Below are positions 6,939 to 16,146 of a stretch of DNA of 64,000 nucleotides, piece after piece. The stretch's first letter is position 1, and each line of letters begins with the position of its first letter. The position numbers and the translations under genes were made by a program. The stretch lies in NCBI GenBank assembly GCA_022729235.1, contig JALDAJ010000001.1, positions 1 to 64,000 on the forward strand. The letters run 5' to 3'. Below the pieces are notes generated by a model, which did not search any database, had not been told where the DNA came from, and saw only the letters and a list, made by a program, of their open reading frames with translations. The stretch is from Candidatus Nanohalarchaeota archaeon (GTDB lineage: Archaea > Nanohalarchaeota > Nanosalinia > Nanosalinales > Nanosalinaceae).

Positions 6939-9635
6939 TCATCCCCCCGAGTTGTAGAGCGGGTCGCCTTCTTCCGGTATTATCGAGGTGTATGCCACGA
7001 ATCCTGCAAGTATCAGTACAAATACCGCGGCTATAATCGGTAGGAAGGGTATCCCTCCTTCAGTTTCACCGTCTCCCGGGCCCCGGGTTATCTGGCTTTC
7101 GATACGGTCAACGTCACCGCTGATCCGGTTGTAAATCTGTTCAGCTTCTTCATAGTTCTCCTGGTTGTATTCAGAGGTTACATCCGAAACTTCTATCTGC
7201 AGAGATTCCAGGTCTGATAGGAGTTCCTCATCATCCGTACTCCTCTCCAGATCCGTTATACGTGTTGAAAGTGTATCCGCCTGCTGAGAGTAGTCTGGTA
7301 CAGGGTCGGCGCTGACTGAGATGTCTTCCTCCACGTCACCGAAGTCAGTTACCGCGGTTACAGTAACCGTCCCGGATTCCGAATCTATGTCCGTGAACGA
7401 TAACTCAACTGACTCGGTCTCTCCGGCTGTTACAGATACTGAGTCGGTACTGACAGAGTATTCAATTGAGGAAACTTCAAGTTCAGTTATCTCAACCTCA
7501 CCCGTATTTTCAACATCGATTTCCCTCGTTTCAGAGCTGCCGGATGGCAGGTAGCCCAGGTCAATCGAGCCGGTAGTATCCAGTCCGGTCTCCGTGGACT
7601 CGACTTCTGACTCCATGTCCGTGTTAAGCCTCAGTTCGTCACCGCCGTTTTCAAACATTATCTCTCCTGTGAAGTTTCCTGGCGCGGTAAACGAGTAGTT
7701 CATCGTTACTTGCTGTGTGTCGTTGACATGGTCCAGGTCGAAGCTTGAAGGTACCAGTTCGAGGTAGGAAGATACGTCTCCTGTTACCTCCGTTGATATA
7801 GAGGTTGTAGTATCGTTTTCACCAAGGTATATCAGGTCCGCGTACCTTGTTATGTGTCCTCTTTCCTCTCTAGTAACGTTAACCCAGGTTTCTTCGCCTG
7901 TGAGGCATAGTGTCCCGTTTCTGACGTCACAGCTAGGCGCATCTATAACTACATCGATGGTATCCTCGTAATCCACATCAGCGTCCATAAGCGTTATTTC
8001 ACCGGTGTAAATATCGACACTGGTTACGTTGAACTCTACTGGGACTTCTAGATCGCCGTCACCAGGAAGTTCGATAACCTCTCCTTCATTAACCTCTACG
8101 ATATCCGAAATGTCCTCCGAGACCTCGGTCTCGATAGTCCTGTCGGAAGAAGAACGGCTCTCCAGGGTCACGTTTCTATTGTATACCGCGGACTTGTTAG
8201 CCTCGAAGTCGATGTCCTCCGTTATGTTGAAAGTAGCCTCGATATCCTCAACCTTGAAGGTCGACCCGAGGGTTTTCCTTTCCAGGTGGTTGTTGTAGGC
8301 GACCACGTCGAGGCTATAGGACCCTGGTTCTGCATCGCTCGGAATATTTACAGGGTTTGTGAACAGCCCCAGGTTTTCGTTGTATTCCATATCATCCAGG
8401 TTGAAAGAATCAAACTGTGATCCGTCAGAGTCATTGATTTCTATGGAAGCATTCTTGAATCTTGTCGAGTTCAGGGATTCACCGGACACATACTTCGAGA
8501 AGAGCAGTCTTACCTCGTAGTCATCTCCCTGGTATGCCTTGGCAGAGCCCCTGTCGTCGAGATCATACGAACGAGAAGTTACGTTCCACGTGGCTATGTC
8601 TTGCCTGTCATCGTTCGTGGCGTTGTACCTAAGTGTGACACGGTCTTTGTACTCCGATACGTTAACATCCGGGAAAGTAAAGCTTCCTTCCCAAATATTT
8701 TCTTCCTCCTCCGATAGCTCGATGCTTTCTTCCTCCACCCATTCCCCTGTTTCTAATTCCTCGAGAATGACGTCAAGTTCGACTTTCTCAGCCTCTGAAG
8801 CTGTTATCTCGAACTCAGTGTCGATCTCCGTATCCCGCTCGCATTCCGTGAAGAACTGTTCTCCGCTTTCAGGATCTTCGCAGCCGGAGCCTGCCTCAAG
8901 AACCGCTATCTCTCCTTCTACGGAAGGGTAAGTTTCAACTATAACGGAAGTAGAGCCGAACGGGTTATCATAGCCACCGTTCGTACCTTCCGCCTCGATG
9001 TGTGCTACATAAGTAGTATTCGATTTTTCAGGCAGGTTAATACTGAGATGGTGTACCTCATCATCCTGCGAATAACCGAGCCGGTGGCTGCTTGAAGTCC
9101 ACGTACCGTTTGTGAAGTAAACATCCACATTTCCGTCTTCTTCATCTACTATACTGTTAAACCATTCATTCATGACTTCGACCCTGAAATCTTTATCGCT
9201 TCCAGCCGTGTGTTTACCGGAAAGGTCCGTCTGGAGGTCGACAGTAAGGTTTCCTATATCGATCTCCTCGGTCTCATTTATAGATGAGTCGTCGAGCCGG
9301 TACATTATCATTCCCGGGTCGTAGACCGGTTCAAAGTCGGCGTACCAGTAACCTTCGACTAGGTGCTCCATTTCACCTTCTATCTCGTCTGCATCCCCGT
9401 CATTTGTGTGGTTGTAGGTGAAGGCAGGATCCAGAGTGCTCTCCTGCATCTCTTGGTTGTCGATAGGTTGGTCGTTGCTGTCAGTGATTTCGACTATCTG
9501 TTTTGTCTCTGTCTCATTAGAAAGCTTGTCAAGGCTTATCGGCTCGTCCTGGATCTCTATACTCCACTGGGCAACCGCCATAGACGATAGGAAAAGTACC
9601 ATACAGAGAAAAATTGCTGCACCTCTGTTTTTCAT
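6939..9635 (-). CDS. Large exported surface protein with C-terminal membrane anchor
   Basis: The product is 898 aa. It has a signal peptide at 1-23 (MKNRGAAIFLCMVLFLSSMAVAQ) and a long acidic ectodomain rich in Thr, Ser and strand patterns, resembling chained Ig-like/CARDB-type domains (for example TGSIDLGYLPSGSSETREID). A helical, probably coiled-coil segment precedes the end, and a single TM helix near 865-885 (IIAAVFVLILAGFVAY) is followed by a short tail. Many N-x-S/T sites would allow N-glycosylation. The layout is that of a cell-surface protein on the outside of a halophilic archaeon. It shares an operon with the small membrane protein at 6441. No exact family is recognised. Confidence 0.75.
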   Translation of the reverse strand: MKNRGAAIFLCMVLFLSSMAVAQWSIEIQDEPISLDKLSNETETKQIVEITDSNDQPIDNQEMQESTLDPAFTYNHTNDGDADEIEGEMEHLVEGYWYADFEPVYDPGMIMYRLDDSSINETEEIDIGNLTVDLQTDLSGKHTAGSDKDFRVEVMNEWFNSIVDEEDGNVDVYFTNGTWTSSSHRLGYSQDDEVHHLSINLPEKSNTTYVAHIEAEGTNGGYDNPFGSTSVIVETYPSVEGEIAVLEAGSGCEDPESGEQFFTECERDTEIDTEFEITASEAEKVELDVILEELETGEWVEEESIELSEEEENIWEGSFTFPDVNVSEYKDRVTLRYNATNDDRQDIATWNVTSRSYDLDDRGSAKAYQGDDYEVRLLFSKYVSGESLNSTRFKNASIEINDSDGSQFDSFNLDDMEYNENLGLFTNPVNIPSDAEPGSYSLDVVAYNNHLERKTLGSTFKVEDIEATFNITEDIDFEANKSAVYNRNVTLESRSSSDRTIETEVSEDISDIVEVNEGEVIELPGDGDLEVPVEFNVTSVDIYTGEITLMDADVDYEDTIDVVIDAPSCDVRNGTLCLTGEETWVNVTREERGHITRYADLIYLGENDTTTSISTEVTGDVSSYLELVPSSFDLDHVNDTQQVTMNYSFTAPGNFTGEIMFENGGDELRLNTDMESEVESTETGLDTTGSIDLGYLPSGSSETREIDVENTGEVEITELEVSSIEYSVSTDSVSVTAGETESVELSFTDIDSESGTVTVTAVTDFGDVEEDISVSADPVPDYSQQADTLSTRITDLERSTDDEELLSDLESLQIEVSDVTSEYNQENYEEAEQIYNRISGDVDRIESQITRGPGDGETEGGIPFLPIIAAVFVLILAGFVAYTSIIPEEGDPLYNSGG

Positions 9636-9667
9636 ACAATTGAAGTTCGCCTCCTCTGTATAAAAAG

Positions 9668-10183
9668 CTAGTCACTTCTGAAGAGGTACAGCGTCTCGAA
9701 CCAGAGTTCTTTCTCACCTATACGGTCTATATCGAAGTCATCTTCAAGCGACTTGAAGTCAGACCGGGAGCTCGCCAGGAAAAGTACTTCTCCATCCTCC
9801 ATAAGGTATGCTCCAGAATCTTCAAGGAACTGTTTCGTCAGCTCTATACCGGTTTCACCGCCGTCCAGCGCACTATATCTTTCACCCGGTAGGTAGGGAG
9901 GGTTGAATACGATAAAATCAAATCGTCCTTCAACGTTCTCGAAAAGATCGGACTCGATAAATTCTATACTGTCCTCGACCCCGGTTTCGCGGGCATTCCT
10001 CCTCGCGTCCTCCAACACTCCAGGATCGATATCTACCGCAGCTACTTCAGCTCCTTCTTTCGCAGCGGTTATAGCGAGGATGCCTGAACCTGTACCCATG
10101 TCAAGGACTTTTCTCTCTTCCAGTTCAAGTTGTTCAAGACGTTCCTTGAGGAAGTAGGAGTCTTCTTCTGGACCGTACGTCAT
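9668..10183 (-). CDS. HemK2/Mtq2-like methyltransferase (probable release-factor glutamine methyltransferase)
   Basis: A class I SAM-dependent methyltransferase of 171 aa. SAM motif I is DMGTGSG at residues 28-34, an acidic residue follows at D51 (VDIDP), and the NPPY motif sits at 94-97, typical of enzymes that methylate planar amide or amine nitrogens. The short length without an N-terminal domain matches archaeal/eukaryotic HemK2 (Mtq2), which modifies the GGQ glutamine of aRF1. The start overlaps the end of pyrG by four bases, and the gene closes the L21e-rpoF-DUF655-ksgA cluster, where HemK homologues are common in archaea. Confidence 0.85.
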   Translation of the reverse strand: MTYGPEEDSYFLKERLEQLELEERKVLDMGTGSGILAITAAKEGAEVAAVDIDPGVLEDARRNARETGVEDSIEFIESDLFENVEGRFDFIVFNPPYLPGERYSALDGGETGIELTKQFLEDSGAYLMEDGEVLFLASSRSDFKSLEDDFDIDRIGEKELWFETLYLFRSD

Positions 10184-11754
10184 TTTGTGGCTTCAAGAAA
10201 CGCCAGGTACAGCGGGTTTGGGCTCTGGAACGAGGAGTTGAACTCTGGATGTGCCTGTGTACCGATGAAGAACCGGTGGTCTTCGAGTTCTACGTACTCC
10301 GCGAGTTCTCTATCCTGCATCGTACCTGAGATGCTCAAGCCGTTTTCCTCCAGCTTTTCATGGTACTCCGGGTTGACCTCGTAGCGGTGGCGATGTCTCT
10401 CCGAGGCAGTACTTGAACCGTAGACTTCCTTTACACGACCTTCAAGTTCTGCTGTGTAGGCGCCGAGTCTCATCGTCCCGCCTTTCTCTTCGATACCTTT
10501 CTGCCCGGGCAGTTCCGCGACCACCATCTCTTCATGCCCGTTCCCGAACTCTTCACTGGCTGCTTCTAGCCCGAGAACGTTGCGGGCGTACTCCACCACC
10601 ATCAGCTGGAGCCCGTAACACAGCCCGAGTAGAGGGATGTCGTTTTCACGGCAGTACTCTATCGCATCTATTTTTCCTTCGACACCGCGGGAGCCGAAAC
10701 CGCCGGGTATAACGATGCCGTCCATCTCATCGAGCTCCTCCGGTTCGATACCTTCGGTTGACACGTACTCTATCTCGACTGAACCTCCTAGCTCTGCGGC
10801 GGCGTGCTTCAGTGCTTCCTCAACGGAGGCGTAGGAGTCATCCATGTCGGTATACTTCCCGCATATCGCGACCTTCGCGACCGGTTCTGAGACCAGATTC
10901 CCGACTCTTTCCCGCCAGTCCTTCATCCCGTCATCCCTTTCCGGGAGATCTAGTTCGCGGGCTATCGTCTCGTCGACTCCCTGGTCGTCGAACATCATCG
11001 GTATCCTGTACACCGTATCAAGGTTGGGGTCGGATACTACCTCGTTCTCATCCACATCGCAAAATAGCGCGATTTTTTCTTTTGTCTTCTCATCCAGCTC
11101 TTTCTCACTCCTCCCTACTACCATGTCAGGCTCAAGTCCTACTTCACGCAGAGCCTTGACCGAGTGCTGTGTCGGCTTGGTCTTCTGTTCCCCAGTGGTT
11201 TCCAGGTAAGGCACCAGTGTAGTATGTATAAGATATGTTTCTTCCTCTCCACGCATCTGCCTCGCTGCTTCGAGGTAGAACTGGTTCTCCATATCTCCCA
11301 CAGTCCCACCGACCTCTACTATCACGATATCAGCGTCTTCCTCTGTTGCAATGTTTCTCCACCAGTCCTTGATCTCGTCTGTGACGTGAGGCACCATCTG
11401 GACGGTCTGCCCGAGGTATTCTCCTTTCCGCTCCCTGTCGATTACGCGCTGGAATATCTTGCCGGAGGTCAGGTTCCAGTCGCCCTTGCCTTTCACGTCG
11501 AGAAAGCGCTCGTAGTGACCGAAGTCCATGTCGACCTCAGTCCCGTCTTCAAGCACAAATACTTCGCCGTGTTCGTGAGGGTTCATCGTCCCCGGGTCAA
11601 CGTTCAGGTACCCGTCACATTTTATCGGCACCACTTTCAGGTCACGTTGTTCGAGAAGTTTTGAAACGCTGGCAGATACAAGCCCCTTACCAAGACCGGA
11701 GAGAACTCCGCCGGTGACGAAAATCCATTTAGTAGAACTGTCACGTTCCGGCAT
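10180..11754 (-). CDS. pyrG: CTP synthase
   Basis: CTP synthase converts UTP, ATP and glutamine to CTP. The 524-aa protein has the N-terminal synthetase domain (IFVTGGVLSGLGKG near 11-24, Walker-like; VEVGGTVGDME in the middle) and a C-terminal class I glutaminase domain. The glutaminase nucleophile Cys is kept in GLCYGLQL, where most homologues have GICLGMQ; the catalytic His-Glu lies in AHPEF. Length is close to the usual 530-550. It is embedded in the L21e-rpoF-DUF655-ksgA cluster and overlaps the following methyltransferase gene. Confidence 0.97.
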   Translation of the reverse strand: MPERDSSTKWIFVTGGVLSGLGKGLVSASVSKLLEQRDLKVVPIKCDGYLNVDPGTMNPHEHGEVFVLEDGTEVDMDFGHYERFLDVKGKGDWNLTSGKIFQRVIDRERKGEYLGQTVQMVPHVTDEIKDWWRNIATEEDADIVIVEVGGTVGDMENQFYLEAARQMRGEEETYLIHTTLVPYLETTGEQKTKPTQHSVKALREVGLEPDMVVGRSEKELDEKTKEKIALFCDVDENEVVSDPNLDTVYRIPMMFDDQGVDETIARELDLPERDDGMKDWRERVGNLVSEPVAKVAICGKYTDMDDSYASVEEALKHAAAELGGSVEIEYVSTEGIEPEELDEMDGIVIPGGFGSRGVEGKIDAIEYCRENDIPLLGLCYGLQLMVVEYARNVLGLEAASEEFGNGHEEMVVAELPGQKGIEEKGGTMRLGAYTAELEGRVKEVYGSSTASERHRHRYEVNPEYHEKLEENGLSISGTMQDRELAEYVELEDHRFFIGTQAHPEFNSSFQSPNPLYLAFLEATK

Positions 11755-11794
11755 AATTCAAACAGACCAACAGCAAATAAATAACCAGCGATGT

Positions 11795-12595
11795 TCACAC
11801 AGGAAGAACATCTTCCAGGAACTCTGCGATCTCTTTCAGCTGGATTACCTGGAGGTTGATAACCCGTTCTTCGCTGTGCGGTATCTCATCCCGCAGTTCC
11901 TTTGCTTCATCTTTTTCCATACCCAGTATATGTCGGGCGTCGACGAACGCGTTCCTCGCTTTCTTCCTCTTGTGGGTGAACAATGCCCTAGAAATCTCGA
12001 AGAACTGTTCCTCGTCCTCTACGCCGTGCCGGTCCCTGTTAGGATATAGCTTGACTATCGCGGTGTCGACTTCAGGCGAAGGGTAGTAGCTTTCACGTGA
12101 GACCGTTCTCAGTTTGACAGGGATGAAGTAGTAGTTCGCAAGCACTGTGAAATGTGAGTAATCGCTCGAACCTGGTTCGGCAACGAGCCTGTCAGCCAGC
12201 TCTTCCTGCAGGATCAGTGAGGACTGCACCTGTTCGCGACCCAGTTTTTCCACCGCTTCACTCGATATCTGGAATGGTAGGTTGGAAACACATCTCTCCA
12301 CTTCATCCAGGATTTCATATTCAAGGAAGTCCTGGTTTATGACCTCCACAGGTGTATCCGAGAATTTATCCTCGAGATGTTCGGAGAGTTTTGTATCGGT
12401 TTCCAGCGCGTAAACCTTCTCCGCTTTTTCTTCGAGCGGTTCTGTTATTGCGCCCGTTCCCGCCCCGATCTCCATAACAGTTGTGCCATCGACTTCTCCT
12501 GCCTCGATTAGGGCGTCTATAACGTTCTCGTCTCTCAAGAAATTCTGTCCTTTAACCGGTTTTATGCCTAGACGTCGGAGTTCTTCCTCAATCAT
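11795..12595 (-). CDS. ksgA: 16S rRNA dimethyladenosine transferase KsgA/Dim1
   Basis: This enzyme dimethylates two adjacent adenines in the 3' hairpin of 16S rRNA. The 266-aa protein has the expected N-terminal GQNFLRDENVI, SAM motif I GAGTGAIT, the acidic residue in ALETD, and the catalytic motif NLPFQIS (usually NLPY). The C-terminal helical domain follows (FTHKRKKARNAF). The start lies 4 bases downstream of the DUF655 stop, and co-transcription with DUF655 and rpoF is conserved across archaea. Confidence 0.96.
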   Translation of the reverse strand: MIEEELRRLGIKPVKGQNFLRDENVIDALIEAGEVDGTTVMEIGAGTGAITEPLEEKAEKVYALETDTKLSEHLEDKFSDTPVEVINQDFLEYEILDEVERCVSNLPFQISSEAVEKLGREQVQSSLILQEELADRLVAEPGSSDYSHFTVLANYYFIPVKLRTVSRESYYPSPEVDTAIVKLYPNRDRHGVEDEEQFFEISRALFTHKRKKARNAFVDARHILGMEKDEAKELRDEIPHSEERVINLQVIQLKEIAEFLEDVLPV

Positions 12596-12599
12596 CTAT

Positions 12600-13139
12600 C
12601 TATGAGGTGAAAAGTTTTCTCTTGGTTTCGCCTTCCAGTTCTTCGATGATACGGTCGATTATGATGTCTTCAGGATCCGAGATTGTGGATACGCGTTCTT
12701 TGACACCTTCAAGACTTTCGAACTCTTCTTTCCCGCGTTCGTCGAGGATGGTCTGCATGTGTTTCTCTCCTACACCAGGCAGTAACTGTAAAGCGTGTCT
12801 TCTCGGTGTTACTGGACCTGATTCGTTGAAGAACTCGACAAATTTTTCTTCGTTATCCTTGACAAGACTCTGCAGCACGTATTTGAGTTCGGCTTTCGCG
12901 TTACCGGTAAGGTCGCCATACTCTATCCTGTCCTTGATGAACTTGACCCTGTCTCGTTCACCCTCTCCTATGTACAGTTCTTCTCCACCTTTAGGGTGCT
13001 CGCTCTCTCTAGTTACAACTTCAAGTAGGTTGAAGTGCTCGGTACCTATCCCCTGGACCATAGGCTCGTCTTTCTCTCCGGCTCTACCGTGCTCCAGGAA
13101 ATCCAGTACCTTGATGTTATCATCTTTTTTGTCGCTCAT
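12600..13139 (-). CDS. DUF655-family RNA-binding-like protein
   Basis: The 179-aa protein matches archaeal DUF655: an N-terminal OB-like strand region (VLDFLEHGRAGEKDEPMVQGIG...FNLLEVV) and a central helix-hairpin-helix (LQLLPGVGEKHMQTILDERG) of the kind that contacts nucleic acid. The family is fixed in gene order between rpoF and ksgA in most archaea, and is thought to act in rRNA processing or translation, though its role is not established. Spacing to ksgA is 4 bases. Confidence 0.88.
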   Translation of the reverse strand: MSDKKDDNIKVLDFLEHGRAGEKDEPMVQGIGTEHFNLLEVVTRESEHPKGGEELYIGEGERDRVKFIKDRIEYGDLTGNAKAELKYVLQSLVKDNEEKFVEFFNESGPVTPRRHALQLLPGVGEKHMQTILDERGKEEFESLEGVKERVSTISDPEDIIIDRIIEELEGETKRKLFTS

Positions 13140-13194
13140 ATAAAATCACCTTGAGGGCATGGAAAAACAGCGTTTTTAGAAGTTAAAAGCCTTT

Positions 13195-13530
13195 CTAATC
13201 CTCGGTTTCAATACTCTGGCAGATGTCCAGGATATTTTCAATCTCAGAATCATCGAGTTTGATGCGTTCCTTTGAGAATACCGCTCTCACAGTCGATTCA
13301 TGCTGCGGTACTACCTCTAGAAGCTTGTAGATATGACTGTCCTTGAGAGACTCTATCTCGGAGAACTCTTCGTAAAGCTCTTCGAGCGTGTCGAGATCAC
13401 GAACCTTGCAGTGTCTCTTCAGATTCTCCAGCGCGATCTTCTGCTCGTGGGTCAGTTCTTCCTCTTCTCTATCTTCAAGAGTGTTTAAAGCTTCAATCGG
13501 GTACGCCAGTTCTTCGTCTTTAATCTCCAT
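13195..13530 (-). CDS. rpoF: DNA-directed RNA polymerase subunit F (Rpb4)
   Basis: RpoF, the Rpb4 homologue, forms the stalk of archaeal RNA polymerase with RpoE. The protein is 111 aa, all-helical, and has the family pattern ELAYPIEALNTLEDREEE, LTHEQKIALENLKRH and a C-terminal HRDC-like region ending NILDIC. It lies 5 bases downstream of L21e, as in many archaea. Length is normal for the family. Confidence 0.92.
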   Translation of the reverse strand: MEIKDEELAYPIEALNTLEDREEEELTHEQKIALENLKRHCKVRDLDTLEELYEEFSEIESLKDSHIYKLLEVVPQHESTVRAVFSKERIKLDDSEIENILDICQSIETED

Positions 13531-13535
13531 TCAAA

Positions 13536-13826
13536 TCATTCCTCGACTTTTTTCAGGTGTACCGGCTTCAGGAAAAGAGTTTTCGCCTCGTTACCATCCT
13601 GAACCTCCAGCTTAACAGCATCTCCACGGAAACCAGTTACTTCCGCAGTCCTGCCGTGGAACCGGTGGTGCTGACGTCCTTCCTGGACAGAGGCGTTGTA
13701 CTTGATAAGCACTTTTTCTCCCTCTTCGAACTCCTCCATGTAATCGTTTACAGTTACTTTTTCCTGGGAACCTCTAGCAAGCTTGTGCCGTGAACCCTGC
13801 TGTTTACCACTAGATTTCTGAGCCAT
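13536..13826 (-). CDS. rpl21e: 50S ribosomal protein L21e
   Basis: A 96-aa L21e protein of the large subunit. The SH3-like fold motifs are present: a basic N-terminus with GSRHKLAR, VLIKYNASVQEGRQHHRFHGRTAEVTG across the centre, and LFLKPVHLKK at the end. It is the first gene of the rpoF-DUF655-ksgA cluster. A TTTTTAAAC box lies about 35-45 bases upstream and gives a short leader. Confidence 0.96.
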   Translation of the reverse strand: MAQKSSGKQQGSRHKLARGSQEKVTVNDYMEEFEEGEKVLIKYNASVQEGRQHHRFHGRTAEVTGFRGDAVKLEVQDGNEAKTLFLKPVHLKKVEE

Positions 13827-13860
13827 ACAGATAGTACACCTATACCTAGCCTCGAATCAA

Positions 13861-13944
13861 ACCTTTTTAAACACAGGCGCTCGCCAAACACAAAGATACA
13901 CCTAACCACACATTTCGTCTCGAAACAGACACAACATTTAAAAG
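13861..13944. promoter_or_regulatory. Divergent promoter pair for rpl21e and the 13977 gene
   Basis: Two TATA-like boxes face away from each other. On the minus strand GTTTAAAAAGG (about 13861-13871) precedes rpl21e, and on the plus strand CATTTAAAAG (about 13935-13944) precedes the gene at 13977. Both leave short leaders of roughly 10-15 bases if transcription starts about 25 bases downstream. Confidence 0.6.
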
Positions 13945-13976
13945 AGAAGTATCCAAATCCGTGGATTGTTGATAAC

Positions 13977-14255
13977 ATGGCTGATTTAGAAGACTTAGAT
14001 CTTGAAGAATTAAGCAGAGAGCAGGCAAGGTTCAACGGATTCGAAGTTCTTAATGGAGAATCAGAAACAGCTAGTAGAGTAGAACAAGCAGTAGACGTAA
14101 ATGGAGGTACAATCCTCTACAACAAAGACGAAGAAATTTATGGCGTCCACACTCCGGCTCTAGTTTATAACGGAGACGACAGCGAACCAGACTGTTTAGT
14201 GGGAGTAGATGGCAGTGGAGAAGCAAGACTCCTCTGTGACTTCCGTTACCTCTAA
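13977..14255 (+). CDS. Hypothetical small acidic protein
   Basis: The protein has 92 residues and is strongly acidic. An N-terminal helix (DLEDLDLEELSREQARF) is followed by a strand-rich domain (GGTILYNKDEEIYGVHTPALVYNGD, then CLVGVDGSGEARLLCDF). It has its own TATA box and no operon partner. I recognise no family. It is a real gene because of the promoter, the codon use and the lack of a competing frame. Confidence 0.6.
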   Translation: MADLEDLDLEELSREQARFNGFEVLNGESETASRVEQAVDVNGGTILYNKDEEIYGVHTPALVYNGDDSEPDCLVGVDGSGEARLLCDFRYL

Positions 14256-14276
14256 TCTCGAACTCTTTCTTACCCT

Positions 14277-15509
14277 TTATTTTTCTATCTCTATAACGTC
14301 AAGCGTCTCGACTTCCGCTTCTGTACCGAGTAGCCCTGCAACGCTCGGCTCTGTTCTACCTTCGTCGCTGGAGACGAGTTCCTTGATGTAGGTACCCGCC
14401 TCTGCCGCGACTTCAAGCTCGATTTCCCCTTCACCCGTCTTCTCCCAGTCAACGCTGTAGACTTCTCGCCTGCGAACCTTGTCGGCGCGTCGCTGGTCCA
14501 CGCGGTGAGGCGTTCTCTGCTCGACCTCTCCAACCAATTCTTCGAGTTTCTCCAGCTCTTCCTCCGCAACATCTTCCTCCAGTTTCACTTTCGCGCGGTA
14601 GGTCTTGTCGGCGTGCTTCTGTTTGATATCTTCGATCTCATCTTTCTCTGCGAACCTCAGGTTGAATATCTCCACATTGTCCTGTGATTCATTAACTTCT
14701 TCCTGTAGTTCTTCAAGGTCGATATCGCGTTCCAGAGGCTCTACAAGTTCAAGTACGAACTCCCGCTTTCCCAAGCAACGGGCGTCAACGTCTTCACGAC
14801 CGCCGCCGTGGAACTTTGCCTCGATCGCGTTTGTTTCCCTTATGAATGGCGGCTGTATCTCTTCCTGCACCGATGTCGGGTACTGTTTTCCTGTCCAGTC
14901 GCACTCCTCACACCCGTTCCCGCGACAGTTACGGCAGTGCCACTCTGTCTGCGGGATTTCGCGTGAATACTTGTTGTACTGACCGTACACGAGCAGAGAG
15001 TTGACCTGCAGTTCCACGCGGTCCTTGCCTTCCCGCATGTCGACTACAGCCATTATATCCGGTCGTTTAAAGTCGACCTTGATGTCCAGCTCTGCCTCCA
15101 TTCTTTTTCCTAGGAGACGTGATAATTCAGTCTTGATAGGTTCCGTCCACTCGATTCCGTGCTCCTCCCATAGCTCTTCCTCCGCCTCTACTACCTCCTC
15201 CGGAGGTCTTATACCAATGAGGAAGGTGGAAAGGTCGTGGCGGTCGAACGCGTTAGTAAGCATCTCTGTGTAGCGGTCAAGTTCCTCGAAAACTCCCTGG
15301 CAGACCTCACATTCACCGCCGACTTCAGCATCCTCCGGAATGTTCTCGCGGACGAAGTCATCCTCATCAAGATCTTCTATTTCACGGGCGATCGCGCCGC
15401 GCTCATAGTTCTCCAGCCCATGCCCTAGCTTTGCAAACTGGCGTCCGAGGCAGTGGTCGCAGAGATCTTCTTCCAATAAGCGGTCGCGCTTTTCTTTTAC
15501 TGTTAGCAT
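14277..15509 (-). CDS. pus10: tRNA pseudouridine synthase Pus10
   Basis: Pus10 makes pseudouridine 54 (and often 55) in the T-loop of archaeal tRNAs. The 410-aa protein starts with a zinc-binding THUMP-containing accessory domain: CDHCLGRQF near 17-25 and CEVC near 67-70, with a further Cys cluster CRNCRGNGCEEC in the middle. The catalytic aspartate is in GGGREDVDARCLG, and the later sections match the family (RTPHRVDQRRADKVR, then AEAGTYIKELVSSDEGRT). The ATG at 15509 is clear. Confidence 0.93.
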   Translation of the reverse strand: MLTVKEKRDRLLEEDLCDHCLGRQFAKLGHGLENYERGAIAREIEDLDEDDFVRENIPEDAEVGGECEVCQGVFEELDRYTEMLTNAFDRHDLSTFLIGIRPPEEVVEAEEELWEEHGIEWTEPIKTELSRLLGKRMEAELDIKVDFKRPDIMAVVDMREGKDRVELQVNSLLVYGQYNKYSREIPQTEWHCRNCRGNGCEECDWTGKQYPTSVQEEIQPPFIRETNAIEAKFHGGGREDVDARCLGKREFVLELVEPLERDIDLEELQEEVNESQDNVEIFNLRFAEKDEIEDIKQKHADKTYRAKVKLEEDVAEEELEKLEELVGEVEQRTPHRVDQRRADKVRRREVYSVDWEKTGEGEIELEVAAEAGTYIKELVSSDEGRTEPSVAGLLGTEAEVETLDVIEIEK

Positions 15510-15587
15510 ATTTAGAGCCTTGCAAGGAACTTTTATGAACTATCTCATAAGGAAACAGATTTAAGCTTTCAATGGTATTCCATTACT

Positions 15588-15827
15588 ATGCCAACAACAA
15601 GTGTTGATCTTCCGGAGGAACTGAAGGAGAGGATTGAAAAAGCAGTAGAAAAAGGTCCCTATATGTCCAATTCAGACTTTATACGCGATGCAGCCAGAAG
15701 ATTACTGGATAAAAGAGATGAAAAGCTTTCAGAACAGGCTATAGAAGAATTAAACCGGAGACTAGACCATAGCGAGGAAGACCTACTTACTCCCGAAGAG
15801 TTCAGAGACCAGGCGAACGGGGAATGA
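15588..15827 (+). CDS. Ribbon-helix-helix antitoxin (ParD/CopG-like)
   Basis: The 79-aa protein begins with the ribbon TTSVDLPEELKERI, followed by two helices (MSNSDFIRDAARRLL): a standard RHH DNA-binding domain. The acidic C-terminal tail would bind the toxin. The stop overlaps the next start as ATGA, typical of a toxin-antitoxin operon. Such antitoxins also repress their own promoter; an AT-rich upstream region at 15540-15585 could hold the operator. Confidence 0.82.
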   Translation: MPTTSVDLPEELKERIEKAVEKGPYMSNSDFIRDAARRLLDKRDEKLSEQAIEELNRRLDHSEEDLLTPEEFRDQANGE

Positions 15828-16129
15828 AGCTAAGGTACAGGAAGGAGGCTCTTAAAGACCAGGAAAACCTCAGTGATGCGCAGTTCGAAGAGATCGAAGA
15901 GGAGATAGAGAAAGCCTGTGAAGAAGGTTTCGACAGACCCAACGTTAAGGTCGTTCCGAACCCGGAGCTTGAACATCCTATCTGGCAGCTGAAAGTTGAT
16001 GGCGAACATACCAACCATAGAATTTTCCTGGACATGGAGAACTCGACCCTGATAGTCATGGCTATATGGAGTTTTGAATTTACACATGAAGGTGATCAGC
16101 ACTGGGAAGAATTAGAAGATAGGATGTAA
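15824..16129 (+). CDS. RelE/ParE-superfamily toxin-like protein
   Basis: The 101-aa protein has the RelE/ParE layout: an N-terminal strand (MKLRYRKEALKDQENL), two helices, then strands IWQLKVDGEHTNHRIFLDMENSTLIVMAIWSFEFTHE. It is paired with the RHH gene by ATGA overlap. RelE proteins cut mRNA on the ribosome, and ParE proteins poison gyrase; the sequence alone does not decide between them. Confidence 0.72.
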   Translation: MKLRYRKEALKDQENLSDAQFEEIEEEIEKACEEGFDRPNVKVVPNPELEHPIWQLKVDGEHTNHRIFLDMENSTLIVMAIWSFEFTHEGDQHWEELEDRM

Positions 16130-16146
16130 CTTATACTTCGAAAAGT

